This document shows, piece after piece, positions 1 to 8,570 of a stretch of DNA of 64,000 nucleotides (position 1 is the stretch's first letter; each line of letters begins with the position of its first letter). The DNA lies in NCBI RefSeq assembly GCF_900188005.1, contig NZ_FZNR01000001.1:62001-126000 (forward strand), in the 5' to 3' direction. The notes under the pieces were generated by a model, which ran no database searches, was not told where the DNA came from, and was given only the letters and a program-made list of their open reading frames with translations. The position numbers were made by a program, and so were the translations under genes. This DNA is from Actinoplanes regularis (GTDB lineage Bacteria > Actinomycetota > Actinomycetes > Mycobacteriales > Micromonosporaceae).

Positions 1-2092
1 GGTCCAGGTACTCGGTGGCGCCGGCGGGCGGCGGGGCCGAGGTGAAATCGCCGGAGTGGACCGCGGCATCGCCGTAGCGCAGGCGGGTGTAGTCGCAGTG
101 GCCCAGCTTCCGCCAGTTCTCGTCGAAGAACACGCAGGACAGGTCGAGGTCGACCCGGTGCTCGGCGGTGTCCTCCCAGTGCAGGAAGAGGCGCAGGCGG
201 TCGCCCGGCGGGAGGTCGCGCAGGCTGCCGCGCGGCCAGTTGGCGAGCCCACCGGAGGAGACCCGGGCGCGCAGCGGGGTGGGCACGTCGGCCAGGGTGG
301 CGTCGATGACGGCCAGGTCGAAGCGGTCGAGCCGGGCGGCGCGCCGGGTCAGTTCGGCGTCGGCGATCCCCACGGTACGGGCGACGACCTCGGGCGGGAG
401 CGGGTCGCGCCGCTCGGGTGCGGTCCAGGTCCGCCCGACGTCACTGGCCGGGAAGAAGAGCCGGCGCGGCGTGCCGGGTGCCGGCGCCGCGGGCCGCCCT
501 CGGGTCACCACCGGGGTGGCGACGGGCGCGATCCGCGAGAACGCGTCACGCAACCGGCCCATGACGGAATCCCGCCGGGGATCGGCGGCGAGAAGCGCCT
601 GGCCCACGGCCCCGATCGGCTCGGGTGCCGGGCTGGGCACCGTCCGGTCCCGGCCGGCCAGCTCAGCGCTCGCGGTCGCGATCAGCCCGGGCGCGACCCG
701 CCCGGCGGCCGCCTCGGCCGCGGCGACGACCGCCGCCACCGAGGTGTCGTCACCGGCGGCCCGCAGCAGGTGATCGAGCCGCCGCCACAGCTGCCCCGGT
801 CGTTCGGCGAGGAGGCGGACCGCCCCGGTGACGTCCTCCCGGGCCAGCGCCTCCTCCACCTCGGCCGCGTGCGTCCGGACCCGGACGCCGATTCGCCCGT
901 CCGGGCCCTCGACGAGGACCAGCCGACGCGGCTGATCGGCGACGGCGGTCTGGATCACCTGGCCCAGCGGACTGCCCTTGCCGGTACGGGTGCCGCGCAG
1001 CGCCGCGAACGCCACGGCCGCCCCCGGGTGGGCCGTCACCCGCTCGAACGGATGCAGCCGCTCGGCCAGGCGCTTCCAGATCGTCGGGTGCCGCCGCACG
1101 TCCTCGGCGGCGGTCGCGGCGCCACACCGGTCGAGGTGGGCGAGGGCCGCCCGGCGTAGCGACCGGGAGAAGGCCCGGACCCGCGGCACCGGCACGACCA
1201 GCCGCTGCGGCCGGTCCTCGACGGCCGGCAGGATCAGGCCGGGATCGCCACCCGAGTACGCCCACAGCGTGCGCGCCACGTCGGTCGCCGTGCCCCAGAG
1301 ACTCCGCGCCTGCTCGATGACCTCGGCGTGCTTCGCGGTCAGCGCGGTGGCGTGCAACGCCCACGCGATCACGACAGCTGTCGTCTCCCGAGCCGGGGAG
1401 TGCGCGAGCAGCCAGGTCAGGTCGTCCGGCTCGGTGGCGGCCACCAGCGTACGCAAGTCGTCCCGTTCCGCCCGGCTCAGACCGTGCGGCCGCGCGACGA
1501 TCCGGTCCCGCGCCTCGGCCGCGCTGATCTTCGGGTCCGGATCGAGCCGCAGCACGCGGACCCGCAGCGCCGGCCCCGGCGCGGCCGGATCGCGCTCGGA
1601 GGTCATCGGCAGGTAGCCGGAGCCGGCGGAGATCCGGCGCCCGCAGATCGGGCAGCCGCTGAACTCGGCGGGCGGGAAGCAGGTGCGGCAGACCAGGTGG
1701 CCGCAGGGGTCGAGCGGCGCGCCCACCCCGTCCTCACCGCAGAGCACGCAGGGCGCGCCCTCGGCGGCGAACAGGTGGGTGAGCAGCCGGTTGACGAACA
1801 GCGCCTCGACGTCCGGCGTGTCCGGAAAGGATCGGAAGAGCGGCGTCAGGTCACGGTCCGCGCCGACCAGGTCGTCAAGGCCGGCCAACAGCCAGCCGGC
1901 CCAGAGGCGCCGTTCGCCCGGAAGGACGCCGAGGAGACCGGCACGCAGGTCGCGGTGCAGAACCCAGCCGCGGGCGGCGAGGTCGGCCTCGATCGTGGCG
2001 ACCCAGGCAGCGCTGTCGGGCGACTCCGTCGCGCCGGTCGGTGGGTGCACCCGGGCCGTCCGGCGCAAGAGAACAGTGGCGACCGCATCCAT
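1..2092 (-). CDS. MXAN_6230/SCO0854-family RING-finger protein (3' end outside window)
   Basis: The gene reads leftward off the window edge; about 697 residues are visible without a stop. I chose the ATG at 2092 because it opens the long frame, with a weak G-rich stretch upstream. Residues 115-150 form a cross-brace zinc site with RING (C3HC4) spacing: C115-x2-C118-x11-C130-x-H132-x2-C135-x2-C138-x8-C147-x2-C150. The rest is a long, mostly helical-looking region without motifs I recognise, rich in Arg, Ala and Asp. The arrangement matches the actinobacterial/myxobacterial family named for MXAN_6230 and SCO0854. No bacterial ubiquitin-like partner is visible nearby, so a ligase role is unproven; the finger may only bind protein. 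It follows the redox operon on the same strand after 142 bp. Confidence 0.75.
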   Translation of the reverse strand, partial: MDAVATVLLRRTARVHPPTGATESPDSAAWVATIEADLAARGWVLHRDLRAGLLGVLPGERRLWAGWLLAGLDDLVGADRDLTPLFRSFPDTPDVEALFVNRLLTHLFAAEGAPCVLCGEDGVGAPLDPCGHLVCRTCFPPAEFSGCPICGRRISAGSGYLPMTSERDPAAPGPALRVRVLRLDPDPKISAAEARDRIVARPHGLSRAERDDLRTLVAATEPDDLTWLLAHSPARETTAVVIAWALHATALTAKHAEVIEQARSLWGTATDVARTLWAYSGGDPGLILPAVEDRPQRLVVPVPRVRAFSRSLRRAALAHLDRCGAATAAEDVRRHPTIWKRLAERLHPFERVTAHPGAAVAFAALRGTRTGKGSPLGQVIQTAVADQPRRLVLVEGPDGRIGVRVRTHAAEVEEALAREDVTGAVRLLAERPGQLWRRLDHLLRAAGDDTSVAAVVAAAEAAAGRVAPGLIATASAELAGRDRTVPSPAPEPIGAVGQALLAADPRRDSVMGRLRDAFSRIAPVATPVVTRGRPAAPAPGTPRRLFFPASDVGRTWTAPERRDPLPPEVVARTVGIADAELTRRAARLDRFDLAVIDATLADVPTPLRARVSSGGLANWPRGSLRDLPPGDRLRLFLHWEDTAEHRVDLDLSCVFFDENWRKLGHCDYTRLRYGDAAVHSGDFTSAPPPAGATEYLD

Positions 2093-2234
2093 CGAACAAC
2101 CCCCGTGAGAAGCGGCGATGGGCGGAGAGAAGCGGCGCTATCACAGTCAGAAAGGTTGTAGAAGGAAGCGCCGCGGGGAGCCGCCCATCGCCGAGCCCGA
2201 TCCTAGAGATCACCGACGAGCGGCTCCAACCGAT

Positions 2235-3704
2235 TTACGCCGAAGCGGGTTCGCTCAGCGGCAGGCGGACCAGGAACCTGGTGTCCCCCGGCTCCGATCG
2301 CAGCGAGATGTCGCCGCCGTGGCCGTTGACCACGATCCGATACGAGATGTCCAGCCCCAGCCCGGTCCCCTCGCCCACCGCCTTGGTGGTGAAGAACGGC
2401 TCGAAGACCCGCTTCCGGTTCTCCTCCGGCACGCCCGGACCGGTGTCCCCGACCGAGATCACGACCCGCTCGTCCTCCCGGTACGTCCGGATCGTCAGCG
2501 TGCCCGCCCCGGACATCGCCTGCACCGCGTTGTCGATCAGGTTGGTCCACACCTGGTTCAGCTCGGCCGGGTGGGCGGGGATCTGCGGCAGCGTGCGGTC
2601 GTACTCCTTGACCACCCGGACCCCTTCGCCGATCTTGTGGGCGAGCATGACCAGGGTGCTGTCCAGCCCGGCGTGGACGTCGATCCACTGGTGCGCCGCG
2701 CGGTCCAGGTGCGAGTACTGCTTGGCCGCGTTGACCAGCGACGACACCCGGCCGGTGGCGTCCTCGACGTCGCTCATCAGCTGCTCGGTCTCCAGGGCGT
2801 ACCCGATCCAGTGGATCGCCTGGTCGAGCAGCTCCGGCGAGTCCAGCCGGGACTCGATCTCGGAGAGGCAGTCGACGTCGATGCCTCCCTGGGCGAAGAC
2901 CGGAGCGACGTCCCAGCCGTTGGTGACCCCGCGCTCGTCCATCCAGTCGCCGAGCTCGTCCTCCAGGTCGGCGAGCTGCATCGCGGTCCGCACCGGCGCC
3001 TTGGCGGCCCGTTCGATGACCTCCTCCTGAAGGTTCAGCAGGGCGGTCAGCCGGTCCGGGGCGACCTTGCCCTGGGCCAGCTTGCCGAGCTTCATCCGCA
3101 TCGCGGCGACCCGCTCGCGCAGCGCGCCGGTGGCCCGGGCGGCGGCCGCGGCCGGGTTGTTCAGCTCGTGCATCAGACCGGCCGAGAGCGCGCCGAGTGC
3201 CTGGAGCCGCTGCCGCTCCCCGACCATCGCCTGCGAGCTTCGCATCCCCAGCGCCAGGCCCTCCAGCAGGTGGATCGCCATCGGGAACCACTCCCGCATC
3301 AGCCAGCCGAAGTCAGCGGCGGAGAGCACGAAGAACTCGGCGTCGGAGAGCGCCCGCATGGACGCCTGGTAGCTGCGGGGCAGGCCGTCGTCGCGCAGGT
3401 ACGCGTTCGTCGCGCCCATGTAGACGCCGCGCTGCTCGGTCCGGACGGTCTGCACCTCGTCGCGGCCGACCCGGCGGGTCAGCGAGACAGTGCCGCTGAG
3501 CAGCACGAAGAACTGTTCGGCCGGGTCACCCTCGCGCAGCACCAGCCCACCACCGGGCACCCGCATGGTGCAGCCGTGCCCGGCGATCCAGGTCCGCTGA
3601 TCGTCGGTGAGCTTCTCGAAGAGGAACAACGTCTTCAGCTCGTCCGCGCTGAGCCGGCCGGGCTCACAGGGCTCGAGCCTGATCTCTTCGGGTTCGACGG
3701 TCAT
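2235..3704 (-). CDS. Sensor histidine kinase with N-terminal cyclic-nucleotide-binding-type domain
   Basis: This is a 489-residue cytosolic kinase with no membrane segment. Residues about 23-150 resemble a cNMP/Crp-type beta-roll (FFVLLSGTVSLTRR). The dimerisation helix carries the phospho-acceptor in LMHELNNP (H179). The ATP-binding part shows an N box (NLIDNAVQAM), G1 (GDTGPGVPEEN), F box (FEPFFTTK) and G2 (GEGTGLGLDIS). It would autophosphorylate in response to a small ligand or partner bound by the N-terminal domain. It begins 2 bp after the receiver/FAD-oxidoreductase gene, so the two are probably co-transcribed, and that receiver is the natural phosphotransfer partner (inference). The ligand is unknown, because the beta-roll class also includes non-nucleotide binders. 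Confidence 0.9.
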   Translation of the reverse strand: MTVEPEEIRLEPCEPGRLSADELKTLFLFEKLTDDQRTWIAGHGCTMRVPGGGLVLREGDPAEQFFVLLSGTVSLTRRVGRDEVQTVRTEQRGVYMGATNAYLRDDGLPRSYQASMRALSDAEFFVLSAADFGWLMREWFPMAIHLLEGLALGMRSSQAMVGERQRLQALGALSAGLMHELNNPAAAAARATGALRERVAAMRMKLGKLAQGKVAPDRLTALLNLQEEVIERAAKAPVRTAMQLADLEDELGDWMDERGVTNGWDVAPVFAQGGIDVDCLSEIESRLDSPELLDQAIHWIGYALETEQLMSDVEDATGRVSSLVNAAKQYSHLDRAAHQWIDVHAGLDSTLVMLAHKIGEGVRVVKEYDRTLPQIPAHPAELNQVWTNLIDNAVQAMSGAGTLTIRTYREDERVVISVGDTGPGVPEENRKRVFEPFFTTKAVGEGTGLGLDISYRIVVNGHGGDISLRSEPGDTRFLVRLPLSEPASA

Positions 3705-3706
3705 GG

Positions 3707-5365
3707 CTACTGCGCCTCCAGGTAACGATGGACCAGCGCTACGGCCATCGCGCCCTCACCGACCGCCGAGGCCACCCGCTTGATCGAGTTGGCCCGGACG
3801 TCGCCGGCGGCGAAGATGCCGGGAACACTGCTCTCCAGATAGAACGGGTCCCGCTCGCGATCCCATCCCCGCGGGCGCACGCCGTTGACGAGGAGATCCG
3901 GTCCGGTACGGACGAAGCCCTTCTCGTCCCGCAGCACGACGTCCCCCAGCCAGTCGGTGCGCGGCTCCGCCCCGATGAAGACGAAGAGGTAGCCACACTC
4001 GACGGTGGCCCTCGTCCCCTGCTTGTCGTCGCAGATGGTGATCGCCTGCAGGTGGCCCTCGCCGTGCGCGCCGACCACCTGGCACCGGGTGCGCACCTCG
4101 ATGTTCGCCACCTGGGCGAGCTGCTGGATCAGGTAGTACGACATCGAGCTCTCCAGCGAGTCACCGCGTACCAGCAGGGTGACGCGCCGGGCGTACTTGG
4201 CGAAGAAGAGCGCCGCCTGCCCGGCCGAGTTCGCGCCGCCGACGATGTAGACCTCGCTCCCGGCGCACGCCGGCCCCTCGGTGGACGCCGAGCCGTAGAA
4301 GACACCCGAGCCGGTCATGCCGGCGACCCCCTCGGCCACCAGCGGCCGGTAGGAGACCCCGGTGGCGAGCAGGACGGCGTGCGCGGAGACCTCGCCGCCG
4401 TCGGCGAACGTCAGCGTCCGGGCGGAGCCGTCCGTCCGGATCCCGACGACCTCCCGGGTGTTGAGCGTCTCGGCGGCGAACTTGTCGGCCTGCCGCCGCG
4501 CCCGGTCGGTCAGCTGGGCGCCGGAGATCCCGTCCGGGAAGCCGAGGTAGTTCTCGATCCGGGAGCTCTGCCCGGCCTGCCCGCCGACCGCCTGGCGCTC
4601 GATCAGCAGCGTCTTGAGGCCCTCCGAGCCGCCGTAGACCGCGGCGCCCAGCCCGGCCGGCCCGCCACCCACGATGATCAGGTCGTAGAAGTCGCGGCCC
4701 GGGCTGGTGGAGAGGCCGGCCGCCGCGGCGACCTCCTGCACGCTCGGCCGGGGCAGCGCCCGCCCGTCGGCGGTCACCACCAGCGGAATCGACTCCGGCC
4801 CGGCGTCCGCCGCCTCCATCAGGCGGCGGCCCTCCGGCTCGTCGGCGCCGAAGTACTTGTACGGCACCAGGTTGCGGGCCAGGAAGTCCCGGATCTGGAA
4901 GGACGGCTCGCTCCACCGGTGCCCGACCACCCGGACGTCCGGCAGCTCCTGGTCGCCGGCGGCCTGCCACGCGTCGATCAGCTCGTCCAGCACCGGGTAG
5001 AGCTTCTCCTCCGGCGGATCCCACGGCTTGAGCAGGTAGTGGTCGACGTCGACCAGGTTGATCGCCTGGATCGCGGCGTCGGTGTCGGCGTACGCGGTGA
5101 GCAGCGCCCGCCGCGCGCGCGGGAACAGGTCCATCGCCTGCTCCAGGAACTCGATGCCGTTCATCTGCGGCATCCGGTAGTCGGCGAGCATCACGGCGAC
5201 CCGGCCGCCGCGCAGCTTCAGCTCCTTCAGCACGTCGAGGGCCTCGGCCGCCGAGCCGGCCCGGATCACCCGGTACCGGTCGGCGTAGCGGCGACGCAGG
5301 TCGCGGGCGATGGCGCGGGAGACCGAGGGATCGTCGTCGACGGTGAGGATCGCGGGTTGTCCCAT
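3707..5365 (-). CDS. Fused response-regulator receiver / thioredoxin-reductase-like FAD oxidoreductase
   Basis: The protein has 552 residues in three parts. Residues 1-125 are a receiver with the acidic pocket D10-D12, phospho-acceptor D62 in LADYRMP, T in LLTAY and K in LLKPW. Residues about 145-220 are a glutaredoxin-like alpha/beta segment without a cysteine pair. From about 230 on there is a two-dinucleotide-domain flavoenzyme: FAD-binding IVGGGPAGLGAA, NAD(P)H-binding IVGGANSAGQAA, and the FAD closing motif GIFAAGDVR. Where thioredoxin reductases have CxxC, this protein has YGSASTEGPACAG, so the redox disulfide is missing and it probably does not reduce thioredoxin. It sits between the NAD kinase (5-6 bp upstream) and the histidine kinase (2 bp downstream). 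NADPH supply, flavin redox state and phosphorelay may therefore be coupled here. Confidence 0.9.
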   Translation of the reverse strand: MGQPAILTVDDDPSVSRAIARDLRRRYADRYRVIRAGSAAEALDVLKELKLRGGRVAVMLADYRMPQMNGIEFLEQAMDLFPRARRALLTAYADTDAAIQAINLVDVDHYLLKPWDPPEEKLYPVLDELIDAWQAAGDQELPDVRVVGHRWSEPSFQIRDFLARNLVPYKYFGADEPEGRRLMEAADAGPESIPLVVTADGRALPRPSVQEVAAAAGLSTSPGRDFYDLIIVGGGPAGLGAAVYGGSEGLKTLLIERQAVGGQAGQSSRIENYLGFPDGISGAQLTDRARRQADKFAAETLNTREVVGIRTDGSARTLTFADGGEVSAHAVLLATGVSYRPLVAEGVAGMTGSGVFYGSASTEGPACAGSEVYIVGGANSAGQAALFFAKYARRVTLLVRGDSLESSMSYYLIQQLAQVANIEVRTRCQVVGAHGEGHLQAITICDDKQGTRATVECGYLFVFIGAEPRTDWLGDVVLRDEKGFVRTGPDLLVNGVRPRGWDRERDPFYLESSVPGIFAAGDVRANSIKRVASAVGEGAMAVALVHRYLEAQ

Positions 5366-5371
5366 GTCTCG

Positions 5372-6526
5372 TTACCTCAGTTCCACGTCGTTGAACTCGG
5401 GGTGGCGCTCCAGGTAGCCGGCCACGAACGGGCAGCCGGCCTCGACCGGGACGGCCCGCGAGCGCGCGTCGGCGAGCGCCGCGGCGGCCAGCCGACCGGC
5501 CAGCCCCCGCCCGGAGAACGCCTGGTCGACCTCGGTGTGCAGCAGCTCGATCCGGTCGCCGTGCCGGCGGTAGTGCAGCATCCCGGCGACCTCGCCACCG
5601 ACCACCACCTCGTAGCGAGCCTGCTCGAAGCTGTCCACCACGACCGCGTCGCCGACGTCCCAGTCGCCGGCCTGGGCGCTGCCCTCGACCCGCAGCTTGC
5701 GCCGGGCCCGCTCGTAGAACGAGGTGCGTCCGAAACGGATCACCTGGGCGGCGGCCGGGACGGGCGTGATCTCGATGGCGGCGCCCGCCTCCGCATACCC
5801 CTCGATGATCCCGTCGACCTCGATGGCCAGGCGGCCGCTGGTGGGCAGCACGTCCAGGCAGAGCTGCTCGGAGGTGTCCAGCACCAGGGAGCGGTTGAAC
5901 GACGAGTGCGCGGCGGCGGCGCTGACGATCAGACCCTCCACGTTCGGCGAGACGATCGGGCCGCCGGCCGAGAAGCTGTACGCCGTCGAACCGGTCGGGG
6001 TGGCGACCAGCACCGCGTCGGCCGCGTAGTTGACGAAGCGCTTGCCCTCGACCCGGATCCCGACCGCGGCCAGCCCGTGGCCGGGCACCCGGACCAGGGC
6101 GATGTCGTTGAAGGCGGTCACCGTCCGCCCGTCCGGCAGAGTGGTCTTCACCGCGGTGCGCGACTCGATCCGGTACGAATGTTCGTCGATCGACGAGAGC
6201 GCGCCCCGCAGATCCGGCAGGTCGACCTCGGCGAGGAAGCCGAGCCGCCCCACGTTCACCCCCAGCACCGGCGTCTTGCCGCCCTCGACGAGCCGCATGG
6301 TGCGCAGCATGGTGCCGTCGCCACCGAGGCTCACCAGCAGGCCGGAGCGCTCCACCAACTCCCGCGCGGAGACCGGGACCGCGGTGCAGTCGATCCGGGT
6401 GATCTCGTCGGGCAGGCCCAGCACGGTCACGCCACGCGCGGCGGCCCACTTCACGATGGTGTCGACCGCCGACCCGCAGTCACGGCGCGGGTGCAGCACC
6501 AGACCGACCACATTGATCATGCCCAT
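5372..6526 (-). CDS. nadK: NAD kinase fused to a C-terminal GCN5-like (COG2388-type) acetyltransferase domain
   Basis: Residues 1-285 are an NAD(+)/NADH kinase, which phosphorylates NAD to NADP. The diagnostic motifs are LGGDGTMLRTM (68-78), NVGRLGFLAEVD, the NE/D-type FNDIALVR and TPTGSTAYSFSAGGP (177-190). NAD kinases of this group usually end near 290-300 residues. Here residues about 290-384 add a small GNAT of the CG-type/COG2388 family: YEVVVGGEVAGMLHYR, LLHTEVDQAFSGRGLAGRL and CPFVAGYLERHPEF. The start at 6526 is preceded by GAAGGGGGA at good spacing. It is first in a leftward three-gene operon with the FAD oxidoreductase and histidine kinase. The acetyl acceptor is unknown; the kinase domain itself or neighbouring proteins are possible (inference). 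Confidence 0.92.
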   Translation of the reverse strand: MGMINVVGLVLHPRRDCGSAVDTIVKWAAARGVTVLGLPDEITRIDCTAVPVSARELVERSGLLVSLGGDGTMLRTMRLVEGGKTPVLGVNVGRLGFLAEVDLPDLRGALSSIDEHSYRIESRTAVKTTLPDGRTVTAFNDIALVRVPGHGLAAVGIRVEGKRFVNYAADAVLVATPTGSTAYSFSAGGPIVSPNVEGLIVSAAAAHSSFNRSLVLDTSEQLCLDVLPTSGRLAIEVDGIIEGYAEAGAAIEITPVPAAAQVIRFGRTSFYERARRKLRVEGSAQAGDWDVGDAVVVDSFEQARYEVVVGGEVAGMLHYRRHGDRIELLHTEVDQAFSGRGLAGRLAAAALADARSRAVPVEAGCPFVAGYLERHPEFNDVELR

Positions 6527-6657
6527 CCGCGTCCCCCTTCGTCCCGGTGCCAGCCTTGCACGCCGTGGGCAAGATCGGTGACCTTCGCCGCCGTGGCGGG
6601 AAGCACTCCAGATGTGCGGGGCGGCGGGATGCCGTACCCGTGATGTTGAATGCCGGC

Positions 6658-7461
6658 ATGACGCAGTGGCGGGCAGTGGTCACCGACCTGGACGGCACCG
6701 TGGTCGGTTCGGACGACGTGATCAGCCCGGCCACCCTGAACGCCGCCGCCCAACTGCGTCACCGCGGGGTGCCACTGCTGGCCGCCACCGCCCGGACCCG
6801 CAACGGCGTGCTGCGGCTCGGCGCGTTCGCCGGGCACCTGGCGGTCGCGGTCTGTCACGGCGGCGCGCTCGGCTGGTCCCCGGAGACCGGCCGTACGCTC
6901 TGGCAGCGCACCCTGCCCGGGGACGACCTGCGGGACCTGGCCGGGTTCGTCCGCGCCCTGCCCGGCGCCGGGATGGCCGTGTTCGGGGTGGCGTCCTGGG
7001 ACCTCACCCCGGAGTACCTGGAGCTGCGCGGCCGCACACCGGCCGAGCCGTGGCGGCCGGTCGGCCTCGACGACATCGCCGACCAGCCGGCCTACGGGGC
7101 GGCGATCCGACACGCCGTGCTCACCTCGGACGAGCTGATCGCGCGCCTGGCCGAGGCCGGTTTCGCCGAGCGGGCCACCCTCACCTACTCGGCGCCGAGG
7201 ATGGTCGAGATCGTTCCGCCCGGCGTGGACAAGGCGGCCGGGGTGTCGCGGGCGCTGGACTGGCTCGGGGTGGCACCGGCGCACACCGTCGCCTTCGGTG
7301 ACATGCCGAACGATTTGAGCATGTTCGCGCTGGTCGGTCACTCGGTCGCGATCGGGGAGGCGCATCCGGCGGTACGGGCGGCCGCCACCGTGCGGGCTCC
7401 GGGCGTCGCCGACGACGGGTTCGCCCATCACCTCGCCGCGCTCGGCCTGATCACCTTGTGA
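6658..7461 (+). CDS. HAD-superfamily (Cof-like) hydrolase
   Basis: The 267-residue protein starts with the HAD nucleophile motif VVTDLDGTVVGSDD, in which the first Asp is the catalytic residue. It ends with the Mg-binding motif VAFGDMPNDLSMF and the ALDWLGVAP segment typical of the Cof/type IIB group, which dephosphorylates sugar phosphates or related metabolites. PPGVDKAAGVSRAL carries the conserved Lys. I chose the ATG at 6658 because it lies just before the first motif; in-frame upstream codons have no family similarity. It is transcribed away from the NAD kinase gene with 131 bp between the two starts. The substrate cannot be told from the sequence. Confidence 0.88.
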   Translation: MTQWRAVVTDLDGTVVGSDDVISPATLNAAAQLRHRGVPLLAATARTRNGVLRLGAFAGHLAVAVCHGGALGWSPETGRTLWQRTLPGDDLRDLAGFVRALPGAGMAVFGVASWDLTPEYLELRGRTPAEPWRPVGLDDIADQPAYGAAIRHAVLTSDELIARLAEAGFAERATLTYSAPRMVEIVPPGVDKAAGVSRALDWLGVAPAHTVAFGDMPNDLSMFALVGHSVAIGEAHPAVRAAATVRAPGVADDGFAHHLAALGLITL

Positions 7462-7486
7462 CCCAGTCAGGGGCGGGCGGCCAGGC

Positions 7487-7564
7487 GCTCGTCAGAGACG
7501 GTAGCCAGGCCCCTCGTCAGAGACGGGTAGCCAGCGTCCTCGTCAGAGACGGGTAGCCAGCGCG
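7487..7564. repeat. 27-nt tandem repeat made from the 3' end of the methyltransferase gene
   Basis: Three direct units begin near 7487, 7511 and 7538, each containing GTCAGAGACGG(G)TAGCCAG. The right-hand unit is the coding 3' end of the leftward methyltransferase gene (codons for ALATRL and the stop at 7543-7545). The other two lie outside the gene, downstream of its stop, and fill most of the interval to the HAD gene. The repeated unit includes the stop codon. Confidence 0.85.
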
Positions 7565-8526
7565 AGGAAGCGATTGTCGCCGTCCTCGTACGACGTCAGC
7601 ACCCAGCCGGCGCCGGCCAGCAGCGGGCCCAGCCGCGCCTCGCCGAGCGGCTCGTCCGGGCGCAGCATGCGGCCGTGCCGGGTGGCCAGCGCCGCGCGCC
7701 CGATCGGATGGAAGAGCGCGAGGCGCCCGCCGCCGCGGGTGGCCCGGGCCAGCTCGGCCAGGCCGGCCGCCGGATCGGGCAGGTGGTTGACCAGGCCGGC
7801 CGCGAAGATCACGTCGGCGACGCCGTCCGCCACCGGGAGGCGGCGGGCGTCCGCGACGATCAGGGCGGCCGCGCTGTCCCGGCCGACCCGGCCGGCCTCG
7901 ATCAGCATGTCCGGGGTGAAGTCCAGCCCGAGCACCCGCCCGGCCGGGCCGACCGCGCCGGCCAGCGCCGGAAGCGCCCGGCCGGTGCCGCAACCGACGT
8001 CGAGGACGACGTCGCCGGGGCGCACCCCGGAGTCCTGGACCGCCTTCGCGTACGCCGGCAGGTCGTCCCCGAACTTGACGTCCCAGTTCGCCGCGCGGGC
8101 CGCGAAGAACGCCCGGCTCTCCGAGAGGTACCACCGGTCCGGGTCGGCCAGGGACGGGTGCACGTGCCGGATCACCGGCCACTCCGGGTCGCGGTGGTCG
8201 ATCACCACCTGGGCCCGGTTCTCGCCGTCCCCGGCCGCGAACCTGTTCCGCGGGCCGCCGCGCAGGTAGACCAGGATCTGATCGGTGGCCGGTTCGAGCA
8301 CGTTGAGCGCCGAGTCGAACCCATCCGCACCCGGCCCGGTCAGCCCGAGCACGGCGTCGATGTTCCACGCGCGGGAACTGGCCGGAAAGGCAGCGGCGAG
8401 CTTGGCGGCGAAGACGGCCGCCGCGCCGGGATCCCCGCCATCGACGATCACCGTCAGCGGAGCCCGTGGCGCCAGCATTGCGGCAAGCAGGGCGGTGACT
8501 TCGGTAATCCGTTGCGGCACGCCCAT
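7543..8526 (-). CDS. SAM-dependent methyltransferase (class I) with an extra N-terminal domain
   Basis: From about residue 165 the protein is a class I methyltransferase: VVLDVGCGTGRALPAL binds SAM, followed by VLGLDFTPDMLIEA and a post-motif region ending NHLPDPAAGLAEL. The target is unknown. The first about 150 residues are extra. They contain TVIVDGGDPGAAAVFAAKLA, which looks like a decayed P-loop of the uridine-kinase type with the GKS/T lost. I chose the ATG at 8526 (327 residues). The frame stays open to 8670, but those codons lie in the hairpin element, so a longer start is unlikely; an ATG at 8571 is the alternative. The 3' end is tandemly repeated downstream. Confidence 0.8.
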   Translation of the reverse strand: MGVPQRITEVTALLAAMLAPRAPLTVIVDGGDPGAAAVFAAKLAAAFPASSRAWNIDAVLGLTGPGADGFDSALNVLEPATDQILVYLRGGPRNRFAAGDGENRAQVVIDHRDPEWPVIRHVHPSLADPDRWYLSESRAFFAARAANWDVKFGDDLPAYAKAVQDSGVRPGDVVLDVGCGTGRALPALAGAVGPAGRVLGLDFTPDMLIEAGRVGRDSAAALIVADARRLPVADGVADVIFAAGLVNHLPDPAAGLAELARATRGGGRLALFHPIGRAALATRHGRMLRPDEPLGEARLGPLLAGAGWVLTSYEDGDNRFLALATRL

Positions 8527-8570
8527 CAGAATGCAGTCCCCGAGTGACCTGTGCAACGCCGCTCTGCTCA

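Noticed and set aside
3707..5365. Thioredoxin reductase (TrxB) annotation
   Set aside because: The redox-active CxxC is replaced by a sequence without a Cys pair, so only the fold is shared.
4161..6449. 762-codon minus-strand frame overlapping the FAD-oxidoreductase and NAD kinase genes
   Set aside because: It is a shifted frame of the same strand, spanning two real genes, with no conserved motif of its own.
3728..6643. 971-codon open frame on the plus strand opposite the redox operon
   Set aside because: It is antisense to three genes with clear family motifs, and its translation is low-complexity Arg/Gly/Pro/His sequence with no motif. Long antisense frames are expected at this GC content.
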